16,235 nucleotides of DNA from Muribaculaceae bacterium (GTDB lineage Bacteria; Bacteroidota; Bacteroidia; Bacteroidales; Muribaculaceae), in contig CADFRV010000023.1 of NCBI GenBank assembly GCA_902836725.1, positions 1-16,235 on the forward strand. The letters are read 5' to 3'. The notes beneath the pieces are model-generated. The model was not told where the DNA came from and did no database searches. It saw only the letters and a program-made list of their open reading frames with translations. The translations under genes and the position numbers were made by a program. Within the stretch, counting starts at the first letter, position 1; the number at the start of each line of letters is the position of its first letter. This document shows positions 7,314 to 16,173 of the stretch, piece by piece.

Positions 7314-10300
7314 ATGAAAAAGACTTTGCTATCAACAGTGACAATCCTGTCGGTATGCACAATGGTGGGTACCACCATAGCAGGCGACAAGATCGCTGTG
7401 CCGCGCACAGTGCAAGGGGTGGAATATAGCCCCGACCAACGCAAGGGCAGTCCGGGCACCATGAGCCGCGACTGGGACTGGACCGATCCGGACGATATGG
7501 CCGCCGACGGAAGTTTCACAATGGATATGATCCAGAGCTGGTGCGGCGAAGGTGAGAACCAGGCCGCACTCGTAATCCAGTGGAACGACGATGAAGAACC
7601 CGCCGCACTTGTGTTCGGCTACCGATGGGACGGTGTGGCTACAGGAGCCGATATGGTACGCGCCGTGGTAGCTGCCAACCCACGCCTGTACGGCCTGATA
7701 CAATACACCAACGTAAGCTCGCCCACCGATCCGCGCGGAGGATATACCATAAACGGTTTCGGATGGGACGTGGACAACGACGGAGAAATAGGTCTTGTGG
7801 ACACAAAAGACAACACTGTATATCGTCCGGAAGACGGGCTGCAGATACATCCGCGCGGATACGATCCCGACAAAGGGGGATCATCCGATTACGACTATGA
7901 CGACTGGAAAGCGCTCGATCCCGACGACATGTGGGGAGCAGGATGGTACCTGAGCTATTGGTCATATTGGGTGAAAGACGATTTCGAAAGCAAGTTCAGC
8001 TATTCGAGCTGGGGTGCCTCCGGCCGCGTGCTGCAGAACGGCAGCTGGGACGGATGGAATTTCTCGCTCGACATGATCCCCCGCGACTGGAAAAAATTCG
8101 CGGCGGCTCCTGCGCTGATCCCCGACGGTGCCAAGACCGAGTTTGAATACGGAGGTCTCTGTTTCTCGCTGAAAGATTACCAGGCAAAACGGGTGATGGT
8201 CTCTCCCGCTGAAAACGGCAGCTATGCAGGTGAGATCACCGTCCCCGAAACAATTACAGACGAGGATATCACCTACACGGTAGTGGAGGTGGGAGAAGGC
8301 GCGTTCAAGGATTGCGCTGTGACATCAGTCGCTCTCCCTGCCACAGTGACAAAGATCGGCGCGTCGGCATTCGAGAACTCCACTCTCGAGACACTCTCCA
8401 TACCTGATATCAACGCAGTCAAATCAATAGGTGCCAGAGCGTTTGCCGGATGCGCGCATATCTCCACACCGGTGTTCCCCTCCTCCATGACATCGGTTCC
8501 CGAGGGAATGTACCGGGGCACAGGCATTGAAACTCTCGAGATTCCCGCATGGATATCGGCAATAGACAAAGCGGCATTTGCCGATTGCGCCAGACTTACT
8601 TGTGTGAAAATTCCCGCCACCGTAAAGAGCATCGGCGAGGAAGCATTCGCCGGTTGCGATGCACTGACACAGGTGGAGTGCGAAAGCACATACCCGCTGC
8701 AGATCACCCCCAACGTGTTCAGCGAGCAGGCATATGCCGCCGCGACCCTGAGTGTGCCGTCGGGCTTCACCTCGGAATACAGAAACGCCGAAGGATGGAG
8801 CAACTTCGCAACTGTCAAAGAATTCACTATCCCTGTAAATGCCGGCGACATATTCCGCGCCGGAGGTGTGACCTATGAAGTCACATCAGCCCTGACCGAC
8901 AGCGCAACTGTAAGAGCCCGCTACTGCAAGACAGAGGGAAATCCGGACCGTGCCAAAGTCATGGCCGCCAACAAGGCCGGATATGTGGGAAATGTGACGA
9001 TACCTGCCACCGTGACCTATCAGGAGCGTGCTTTCGCCGTCACCGAACTTAGCGACAGCATTTTCTACGGAGCCACAGCCCTCACCGGAGCCGACATACA
9101 GGCACCTGTGACACGCATCGGCAAATATGCCTTCAACGAATGCGAGGCCATCACCTCCATCCTCCTCCCCACCACAGTGAAAACCATCGACACATATGCA
9201 TTCGCATATTGCTCCGTAATAAAAGAGATACAGCTCCCAGAAAGCGTGGAAGCACTCGAAGGGGAACGCACATTCTTCCAGTGCAATGCTCTCGAGAGGG
9301 TAAACATCCCTGCCGGAGTGACCTCACTTCCCAGATACTGCTTCTCCTACTGCAATGCACTACAGGAAATGATTCTCGGAGCGGAGATCACCGCGTTAGG
9401 AGACAACCTGTTCCAAAACTGCACATCACTCCGCAAAGTGGTGCTTCCCGACGGACTGAAAAAACTTCCTAACTACATTTTCAGCAGCTGCGGCGCACTT
9501 GCCGAAGCTAAAATACCTGAAAGCGTCACAGAGATCGGGCAGTCCTGCTTCTCAGGATGCGCCCAATGGGATTTCAACATGCCGGCAGGAGTTACCTCCA
9601 TCGGTTCAGAGGCATTCAAGGGATGTGCGAAAATAACAGAATTCACATTCCCCGCACAGATGACCGAGATCCCGAGCTACGTATTGCAGGACTGTGCGGC
9701 TCTCACCAAAGTCACACTCGGAGACAACGTGACAAGTTTCGGCTACGGCGTGTTCCGTAACTGCACCTCACTCAACGAAATGACCACCAAAGATGGTCAG
9801 ACCGGATTCAATCTCCCGTCGAGCCTCACAAGCATCGGCTCCTACTGTTTCCTGGGATGCAAAGGGATCAGGGAGGCGATACTTCCCGAAGGGATAAAAA
9901 TCCTGGGAATAAACAGCTTACAGAATTCCGGCCTCGAGGCACTTGTACTTCCTGCCGCACTGACAGCCAACATCACCAACAACAATATCGTGCAGGACTG
10001 CAAGGATGTGACGATCTATGCATCCATGTCAGCTCCGGGACGATGCGGCACATACACATGGCGCATATCCGGCCAGACATTCGCTCCCGTCGTAGTTCCG
10101 ACCGGCACCAAAGCTGCCTATGAGGCACAGAACTACTGGAGCAAGTCAGCACTCTCCGAACCGGTACTCGAAAACATATCCCTTGCCGACATGCAGGCCA
10201 TCTCCACTTCAAACGGAGAGGCCATAGTGACCGGCCGAGTAAGCGGAATGTATGACCTCGCCGACCTTCCCCGGTCATTCGCCAAAGCCAATGACGCCCT

Positions 10301-12764
10301 CATCTTCGGCGGAAAGACCGTGACCCTGCGCATGGCCACCGCCGCAGAAGCAAGCCGCGCCGCACGCAGTGCAGAAGAAAACAGCCTTACCGTAACTCTC
10401 GATGCCGACGGAGCTTTCTCAGCAACCATACTCGTGGAGGAGGGAGCCGGAACCATTTCTCTGGCTGTGAACGATGGGGAAATGACCTCCGCCGCAGTGG
10501 AAGTGCCGCTTATACAGCCCTTCGAGTTCAAAGACAAGGAATATGACGCCCATTTCGACGAGAAATATACCCCCGAACTCATATTCAACATCCCCGACTA
10601 TACGAAAGACGATGTGGAATTCACATGTTCCGACACCAACGTAGCCTCAGTGGTAAAACGCACCGGTGCCGTATCGGTAAAACGTGTGGAAGGTGACGCC
10701 GTAATTACAGCTACACTCAAGAGCAATCCCGACATCAAGGCCGAAATGACCATCCACTCGGCCCTGCGCAATCCGGTGACCGGATTCATTCTCGGCAACG
10801 GAAACTCCAGGATCACTCTTACCTATATGGATATTCTGGCTCTCTCGCCTGTGGTGGAACCGGCCAACGCCGACATCCAGTCATACGACATATCCGTATC
10901 TGACACTGAAATCGCCACCACATATGCAGCCAAAGCGTTCAATCCGACCCGCAATTTCTATGAACTTGTGACCCACAAGCCCGGTGAAGTCGATGTGACC
11001 TTCACCGCACAGGACGGCTCGGGCGTAAGCTCCACCTACCATGTGACAGTAGAGGAACCGGACCGCAGGAAAGAGGCCGACAACTACGAGGACGGCACAT
11101 TCTGGCTCAACGAGGACTGGTTCGGCCATACCAACGGCTCCATCAACTATATCACCAAAGACGGTGAGCTGAAATACCGTGTCTACGAATCACAGAACCC
11201 CTACGAATCATTCGGATGCACCTCGCAGTACGGCATCATTCATGGAGGCAAACTCATTGTGATGTCAAAACAGGCCACAGACAAAGGTGACCCGCGCACC
11301 GGAGGAGGCCGCGTGGTAGTGGCAGACGCCAACACCCTCAAGACCCTCGCCAAATTCGACAACATAGATCCCGAAGGCAAAGGTGACGGACGCGCCTGCA
11401 TCGGTGTGGACGAGAACAAGGTATATCTCGGTTCCACAGCCGGAGTGCGCGTGCTCGACACCCGCACCCTCACTCTCGGAAACATGGTGGAAGGTCTGGC
11501 TGCAGGCTCGCAGTATGCAAACCAGTATGGAGACATGGCGGCATCCGGGAACTATGTGTTCCTTGTGCAGCAAAATACCGGCGTGCATGTCATAGATACC
11601 GACTCTGACACCGTGGTGCTTACCTTCGGCCTACAGGCCAATGAGGAGACCGGAGCAGAAGGTATCGGCTATCCCCAGGGTATCACCGAGAGCAAAGACG
11701 GCAATATCTGGGTAGCCACCACAGAAAAGCAGTCTTCCGGCCTGTGCACACTCGTATGCATCAACCCCGAGACACTCGAGATCATGGACCGTGTGACACT
11801 CCCCGAAAGCCAGCGCATAACCTGCGGATGGGGCTCATGGCGCTCGACCAATTTCTTCGCCTCCAAGACAGACAACTCGCTGTGGTGGGGCGCAGGCGTG
11901 GAAGCGTCTATCGTCTCAGGCAACACAGGCTACTACAAATGGGAAATCGGCACGGATCTGCCCACAACCCCGGTATTCGTCTTCCCGTCGAAACTCCCCG
12001 GCATCAACGAGACCACCTATCAGGCGCCTTATGCAAGCGTGCGCTACGACGACCGCACAGACCGCCTGCTGATGGCCACCACACACGGCGCATCCTCAAA
12101 CTACCGTTATACATGGCTCAACTGGATCGACTGCAAGACCGGCGAGATCTCAAAGACAATCCGCATGAAGGATTACTACTGGTTCCCGGCCCTGCCGATC
12201 TTCCCCGACAAATATGCCCCCGAGTTCGGAGAGATGCCAGAACTACGCTTCACTCCCGACAACAACGCCCCGGTAGAGATAGATCTTTCTGAGATCGTGA
12301 CCGACCGCGACAACCATGACGTGAATATCAAGGTAGAGAGGATCTTCCCCGAAAAGAGCGAGACTGCACGCGAGGCAGGCAACACTCTCGACGATATCGC
12401 CGAGGTAACACTTGAAGGCAAGAAACTCACCGTGGTTCCACGCGCCAACGCAGTAGGTAAAGCCACACTCACGCTCAAGGCCGAATCCAACGGACGTGTG
12501 TCGACTATAGACATACCTGTGATCAACGACACCTCCACAGGGGTTGACCTCGCCGATGCCGCCAACGGCACAATCTCGATTGTGGATCGCAGGATCACCG
12601 CTTCAGGCATGAACGGCGCCCACTTCACGGTTTATGACATGGCCGGTGTGGCTGTAAGCGCCTTCACCGCCGACTCCGACCGCACCAGCGTGGTACTCAC
12701 CGTACCCGCAGGAGTGTATATCCTCACAGCCGGAGACCGCACATTTAAATTCTCCGTAAAATGA
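7314..12764 (+). CDS. Giant multidomain surface protein: YWSYW domain, BspA-like LRRs, Ig-like, BtuG-like propeller, sorting tail
   Basis: An 1816-aa exported protein. Residues 1-23 are a Sec signal (TIA cleavage site). Residues about 50-262 are a YWSYW domain (NQAALVIQWND 82-92, GYRWDG 102-107, GWYLSYWSYWV 210-220, RVLQNGSWDGW 238-248). Residues about 279-505 and 515-960 are two blocks of BspA-like LRR_5 repeats, about 20 units of the form IGxxAFxxCxxLxxVxIPxxVxx, each block closed by a VPxGxxxxY cap. Residues about 1100-1149 (SDTNVASVVKRTGAVSV) and 1152-1248 resemble bacterial Ig-like (BIG_2) domains. Residues about 1257-1638 form a BtuG/DUF5074-like propeller starting at FWLNEDWFGHTNGSINYI and ending YYWFPALPIFP. 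A cadherin-like segment (1638-1740) and a type A sorting-type tail (1745-1816, PAGVYILTAG) follow. It is probably a surface-displayed binding protein. No catalytic motif was seen. Confidence 0.8.
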   Translation: MKKTLLSTVTILSVCTMVGTTIAGDKIAVPRTVQGVEYSPDQRKGSPGTMSRDWDWTDPDDMAADGSFTMDMIQSWCGEGENQAALVIQWNDDEEPAALVFGYRWDGVATGADMVRAVVAANPRLYGLIQYTNVSSPTDPRGGYTINGFGWDVDNDGEIGLVDTKDNTVYRPEDGLQIHPRGYDPDKGGSSDYDYDDWKALDPDDMWGAGWYLSYWSYWVKDDFESKFSYSSWGASGRVLQNGSWDGWNFSLDMIPRDWKKFAAAPALIPDGAKTEFEYGGLCFSLKDYQAKRVMVSPAENGSYAGEITVPETITDEDITYTVVEVGEGAFKDCAVTSVALPATVTKIGASAFENSTLETLSIPDINAVKSIGARAFAGCAHISTPVFPSSMTSVPEGMYRGTGIETLEIPAWISAIDKAAFADCARLTCVKIPATVKSIGEEAFAGCDALTQVECESTYPLQITPNVFSEQAYAAATLSVPSGFTSEYRNAEGWSNFATVKEFTIPVNAGDIFRAGGVTYEVTSALTDSATVRARYCKTEGNPDRAKVMAANKAGYVGNVTIPATVTYQERAFAVTELSDSIFYGATALTGADIQAPVTRIGKYAFNECEAITSILLPTTVKTIDTYAFAYCSVIKEIQLPESVEALEGERTFFQCNALERVNIPAGVTSLPRYCFSYCNALQEMILGAEITALGDNLFQNCTSLRKVVLPDGLKKLPNYIFSSCGALAEAKIPESVTEIGQSCFSGCAQWDFNMPAGVTSIGSEAFKGCAKITEFTFPAQMTEIPSYVLQDCAALTKVTLGDNVTSFGYGVFRNCTSLNEMTTKDGQTGFNLPSSLTSIGSYCFLGCKGIREAILPEGIKILGINSLQNSGLEALVLPAALTANITNNNIVQDCKDVTIYASMSAPGRCGTYTWRISGQTFAPVVVPTGTKAAYEAQNYWSKSALSEPVLENISLADMQAISTSNGEAIVTGRVSGMYDLADLPRSFAKANDALIFGGKTVTLRMATAAEASRAARSAEENSLTVTLDADGAFSATILVEEGAGTISLAVNDGEMTSAAVEVPLIQPFEFKDKEYDAHFDEKYTPELIFNIPDYTKDDVEFTCSDTNVASVVKRTGAVSVKRVEGDAVITATLKSNPDIKAEMTIHSALRNPVTGFILGNGNSRITLTYMDILALSPVVEPANADIQSYDISVSDTEIATTYAAKAFNPTRNFYELVTHKPGEVDVTFTAQDGSGVSSTYHVTVEEPDRRKEADNYEDGTFWLNEDWFGHTNGSINYITKDGELKYRVYESQNPYESFGCTSQYGIIHGGKLIVMSKQATDKGDPRTGGGRVVVADANTLKTLAKFDNIDPEGKGDGRACIGVDENKVYLGSTAGVRVLDTRTLTLGNMVEGLAAGSQYANQYGDMAASGNYVFLVQQNTGVHVIDTDSDTVVLTFGLQANEETGAEGIGYPQGITESKDGNIWVATTEKQSSGLCTLVCINPETLEIMDRVTLPESQRITCGWGSWRSTNFFASKTDNSLWWGAGVEASIVSGNTGYYKWEIGTDLPTTPVFVFPSKLPGINETTYQAPYASVRYDDRTDRLLMATTHGASSNYRYTWLNWIDCKTGEISKTIRMKDYYWFPALPIFPDKYAPEFGEMPELRFTPDNNAPVEIDLSEIVTDRDNHDVNIKVERIFPEKSETAREAGNTLDDIAEVTLEGKKLTVVPRANAVGKATLTLKAESNGRVSTIDIPVINDTSTGVDLADAANGTISIVDRRITASGMNGAHFTVYDMAGVAVSAFTADSDRTSVVLTVPAGVYILTAGDRTFKFSVK

Positions 12765-14224
12765 ACAGAATCGCTCTGACAGCGGCATCACTCTTCGCAG
12801 CCTTGTTTTTCAAGGCTGCGGCAGAGGATGTCGACTATACCGACGGATTTTTCATCGTCAATGAGGACTGGTACGGTCACCAGAACTCCACGGTGAACTA
12901 TTTTCAGCCCGACAACCCTGATGGCGATTACTGGCATTACAGGGTGATACAGGCCGAGAATCCCGGTAAGGAACTGGGATGCACCAACCAGTACGGCGCC
13001 ATATGGGACGACCGTTTCTATCTCATAGCCAAACAGGACAAGGATCCTGGAGCCGATGTCACCGGCGGACGCATCTCCGTGGCCGACGCCAGGACGATGA
13101 AACTGATCGGGCAGCTGCAGCTCATAGATCCTTCAGGCAAGCAGTGCGACGGCCGTGCATTCACCGGTGTAAACTCCCGTAAAGGGTATGTGTCAACCAG
13201 CAACGGCATATGGGTTCTCGATCTGGCCACACTCCAGATCAAAGGACAGGTGGAAGGATCCTCCAATCCAAACATGGATGCGTCGGATGACAAACCTAAT
13301 TCCGATCCTTCAAGCTCGCTGTATTACGGACAGACAGGCACCATGGTTCTGGCCGAAGGAAAAGTCTTTGCCGTGCACCAGCAGTATGGAGTGCTTGTCA
13401 TAGACCCGCAGACAGACAGAGTGACAGAAGTACTCGACATGGGTATCGTAGACGACGCCATAGAGGAGGAAACGAGAAGCCGCCCGTCAAAACCGGCCGG
13501 GATAGGCTCTACCATCGTGAGATCTCTGGACGGAGACCTGTGGTACAGCGTGGCCAAAAACGTGCAGGGAAGCGGAGCCACCCTCCCCTATCTTGTGCGC
13601 CTTGATCCGGCCACACTCGAGCGCGAGGTGATCAGAATAGATGGTGACGACATGTATCCCCCCTCAAACTCCTGGTATGCATGGACACCCGATCCGTTCT
13701 GCGCCTCATCAGTCACCAACACACTCTACTGGTGCGGCGGCCCCAACAGCTGGTTTACCAATTACCGTGTCTTCCGTTATGACATAGACACCCGGCGTCT
13801 TGAAAAGATCATCGACTTTTCGGAAGAGCCAAGCGACTGGCACATCTACGGATGCTCCCTCGGCATACATCCCGAGACAGACGAGCTGTATGCATCGGTA
13901 TTCCATAAATTCGTGGATCCGACATATGTGCTGCGACGCTACGATGCCGACGGCACACTGCAGATGGAGTATCCCATGATCTCCAACTACTGGTTTCCAT
14001 CGCTGCCTGTATTTCCTCAGGGAGCAGGCCACTCGGGAGTGGAAAACGTGACCGAAGAACGGCCCGAGGTATCCATACGGGTGGAAAACGGCATGGTTGT
14101 GGCCGGCAGCGGACACACAGCTGAGGTTTACAGCCTTGACGGCACCAGGATAACCAACCGCAATCTCGCAAAAGGGGTGTACATAGTGAAGGCCGGAACT
14201 GCCGTCCGCAAGATCAGGATCTGA
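12761..14224 (+). CDS. Secreted BtuG-like beta-propeller with C-terminal sorting-type tail
   Basis: A 487-aa protein whose ATG overlaps the previous stop as ATGA. Residues 1-21 are a Sec signal (KAAA then E), not a lipoprotein signal. Residues about 25-425 form a DUF5074/YncE-type propeller closely related to the propeller in the upstream 1816-aa protein: FFIVNEDWYGHQNSTVNYF here against FWLNEDWFGHTNGSINYI there, GCTNQYG against GCTSQYG, TGGRISVADA against GGGRVVVADA, and the closing YWFPSLPVFP against YWFPALPIFP. It is more distantly related to the BtuG-like lipoprotein at 3764. The tail, residues about 430-487 (AEVYSLDGTRI, then AKGVYIVKAG), is a type A sorting-type domain. A corrinoid-binding role is suggested by relatives and by the riboswitch, but the ligand cannot be read from sequence. 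Confidence 0.75.
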   Translation: MNRIALTAASLFAALFFKAAAEDVDYTDGFFIVNEDWYGHQNSTVNYFQPDNPDGDYWHYRVIQAENPGKELGCTNQYGAIWDDRFYLIAKQDKDPGADVTGGRISVADARTMKLIGQLQLIDPSGKQCDGRAFTGVNSRKGYVSTSNGIWVLDLATLQIKGQVEGSSNPNMDASDDKPNSDPSSSLYYGQTGTMVLAEGKVFAVHQQYGVLVIDPQTDRVTEVLDMGIVDDAIEEETRSRPSKPAGIGSTIVRSLDGDLWYSVAKNVQGSGATLPYLVRLDPATLEREVIRIDGDDMYPPSNSWYAWTPDPFCASSVTNTLYWCGGPNSWFTNYRVFRYDIDTRRLEKIIDFSEEPSDWHIYGCSLGIHPETDELYASVFHKFVDPTYVLRRYDADGTLQMEYPMISNYWFPSLPVFPQGAGHSGVENVTEERPEVSIRVENGMVVAGSGHTAEVYSLDGTRITNRNLAKGVYIVKAGTAVRKIRI

Positions 14225-14291
14225 CCAGTACATTCCCATCCGGAATATGAGCCGTGACCGCACACGCGCATAGCGGTTCAGGACACCAGTC

Positions 14292-14336
14292 AAAAGTCCG
14301 GTTTTGCGATCAGCCACGATCGGGAGCCGGACTTTT
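14292..14336 (+). terminator. Intrinsic terminator closing the cobalamin block
   Basis: AAAAGTCCGG (14292-14301) pairs with CCGGACTTTT (14327-14336). An inner stem CGATC/GATCG (14307-14311 with 14318-14322) makes a compact two-tier hairpin. The 3' side reads TTTTAACAGTTTTTTT. The A-rich 5' arm and T-rich 3' arm fit a terminator that works from either side. The stretch between the last stop (14224) and this hairpin shows no gene. Confidence 0.75.
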
Positions 14337-14390
14337 AACAGTTTTTTTAACTTATTGAAGTCGCCGCTTCTTTATTAACAAAAAAAGCCG

Positions 14391-14398
14391 TAACTTTG
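14391..14398 (+). promoter_or_regulatory. Bacteroidota -7 promoter element (TAACTTTG) for the antiporter gene
   Basis: TAACTTTG is a perfect match to TAnnTTTG and lies just past the upstream terminator. A TTTA at 14371-14374, 16 bp upstream, is the only nearby -33 candidate, and it is weak and closely spaced. Transcription from here would give a 5' leader of about 95 nt containing a small hairpin TGCGG/CCGCA (14422-14434). No Shine-Dalgarno site precedes ATG 14500; the bases before it are A-rich, as is common in this phylum. Confidence 0.6.
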
Positions 14399-14499
14399 CA
14401 CCCGCAATTTCCAAAGCAATCTGCGGCTGCCGCAAAAATGAGACGGCGCCTTCATTCAGAAGAAGAAAATATTTCATATATCTAAGGTAAAATAAACAA

Positions 14500-16161
14500 A
14501 TGGAATTTTTGTCAGAGCTTCTGTTGCCCGGCAACACATCGCTGGCTGCCACACTTGTACTGCTGTCGTTTGTGATAGCTGTTGGCATCTATTTGGGCAA
14601 AATCCGCTTCTGGGGCGTATCCCTCGGAGTGACTTTTGTCCTGTTTGTCGGCATCCTCATGGGTCATTTCGGTTATGAAATCCAACCCGAAGTATTGAAA
14701 TTCGTCCGCGAGTTCGGTCTTATCCTCTTTATCTTCGCCATCGGTCTGCAAGTAGGCCCGGGCTTCTTCTCCTCCTTCAAGAAAGGTGGCATAAGGCTCA
14801 ATATGCTTGCCGTGCTGGGCATCCTGCTCAATGTGGCCATAGTGGTGGCCATATACTTCATCGACGGCAAAACTTCCATCAGCGCCCTTGTGGGCGTGAT
14901 GTCGGGTGCGGTGACCAACACCCCCGGTCTCGCCGCCGCACAGCAGGCCGCTCCCTCCCCCGAGGATGTAAACCTCATGTCAATGGGCTATGCCGCCGCA
15001 TATCCTCTCGGAGTGCTCGGTATCATCCTTTCCATCCTTATCACCAAAGCTATCTTCCGTGTGAAAATTGAGGATGAGATCGATGAGATCAACCGCGAGA
15101 CAGAGGAGGGACAGGTGAAACCCCATCTGGCAAGCTACGAGGTGGTGAACACTCTTGTAGACGGCAAGACACTCCTTCAGCTCCATGACATAATACACTG
15201 CGATTTCGTGGTATCCCGACTTATGGACAAAGGGGGCAACATCATCATCCCCAAATCGAGCACCCAGATACATGTAGGTGACAAACTCTATGTGGTAATG
15301 TCGGCCCAGGACGAGCCCAGTTTCCAGGCCGTTCTCGGACACCCCATCGAAATGGGCGACGAGGAATGGGAAGCCGTGGCACCTGACAATGTGGTATCGC
15401 GTCGCATACTCATCACCCGCAGCGAATACAACGGCGTGTCACTCGGCTCGCTCCGCCTCCACAAAGGTTACAACCTCAACTGCACCCGTGTGAACCGTGC
15501 AGGTGTGGATCTGCTCGCCTCTCCCGGCCTGCGTCTCCAGATGGGCGACCGCATCACTGTGGTAGGTGAGCTTAACGATATCGACCGTCTCGCCTCCAAA
15601 CTAGGCAACTCCATGAAACGCCTCAACCAGCCCAACCTGGTTACTATCTTCATCGGTATCCTCTTCGGTATTATCGTGGGATCGATCAATATCGGCTTCG
15701 GCATGAAACTCGGTCTCGCAGGCGGCCCGCTCGTAGTGGCAATCCTGCTGAGCCGCTTCGGATACAAGGTGAAACTTGTCACATACACCTCATCCTCGGC
15801 ATCGCTGATGTTGCGTGAGCTCGGCATATGCCTCTTCCTCGCCGCCGTAGGCATAGGCGCCGGAAAAGGATTCGCCGACACAGTGTTCAACTACACCGGC
15901 ATGTGGTGGGTAATCTGGGGCTTCATAATCACTTTCGTACCCCTGATGATAGTCGGTATCATCGCACGCGGTGTATACAAGATCAACTTCCTTACCATCA
16001 TGGGTATGATGTCAGGCGGTTACACCGATCCCCCTGCCCTGGCATATGCCAACAACTCCACCGGCAGCGACGCTCCCGCCGTGGCTTACTCAACGGTTTA
16101 TCCGCTCACGATGTTCCTGCGCGTGGTAGCCGCCCAGGCCCTCGTGCTTGCACTGATGTAA
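14500..16161 (+). CDS. AspT/YidE-family putative antiporter with two RCK_C domains
   Basis: A 553-aa inner-membrane protein with two homologous membrane halves flanking a soluble centre. The first half (residues about 12-195) has around five hydrophobic segments and the signature SGAVTNTPGLAAAQ. The second half (about 375-553) has the matching signature SGGYTDPPALAYAN, so the two halves look like an internal duplication. The middle holds two RCK_C (TrkA_C) domains at about 213-283 and 298-369, each ending in a GDxxxVV-type strand (VGDKLYVVM, MGDRITVVG). The aspartate:alanine exchanger family includes AspT, the uncharacterised E. coli YidE/YbjL and succinate exporters of the SucE type. Substrate cannot be assigned; dicarboxylate or amino-acid exchange is the family expectation. 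It has its own promoter and terminator and no visible link to the cobalamin block. Confidence 0.85.
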   Translation: MEFLSELLLPGNTSLAATLVLLSFVIAVGIYLGKIRFWGVSLGVTFVLFVGILMGHFGYEIQPEVLKFVREFGLILFIFAIGLQVGPGFFSSFKKGGIRLNMLAVLGILLNVAIVVAIYFIDGKTSISALVGVMSGAVTNTPGLAAAQQAAPSPEDVNLMSMGYAAAYPLGVLGIILSILITKAIFRVKIEDEIDEINRETEEGQVKPHLASYEVVNTLVDGKTLLQLHDIIHCDFVVSRLMDKGGNIIIPKSSTQIHVGDKLYVVMSAQDEPSFQAVLGHPIEMGDEEWEAVAPDNVVSRRILITRSEYNGVSLGSLRLHKGYNLNCTRVNRAGVDLLASPGLRLQMGDRITVVGELNDIDRLASKLGNSMKRLNQPNLVTIFIGILFGIIVGSINIGFGMKLGLAGGPLVVAILLSRFGYKVKLVTYTSSSASLMLRELGICLFLAAVGIGAGKGFADTVFNYTGMWWVIWGFIITFVPLMIVGIIARGVYKINFLTIMGMMSGGYTDPPALAYANNSTGSDAPAVAYSTVYPLTMFLRVVAAQALVLALM

Positions 16162-16173
16162 CAGAATATTGCA

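Noticed and set aside
8100..10200. Direct DNA repeats or a CRISPR-like array in the giant gene
   Set aside because: The periodicity is at the protein level (LRR_5 units of about 22-24 residues) and the DNA units are divergent, with no identical repeats or spacers.
14438..14485. 15-codon upstream frame (MRRRLHSEEENISYI) in the antiporter leader
   Set aside because: It has no codon runs suggesting attenuation and no overlap with the main start. It is most likely chance.
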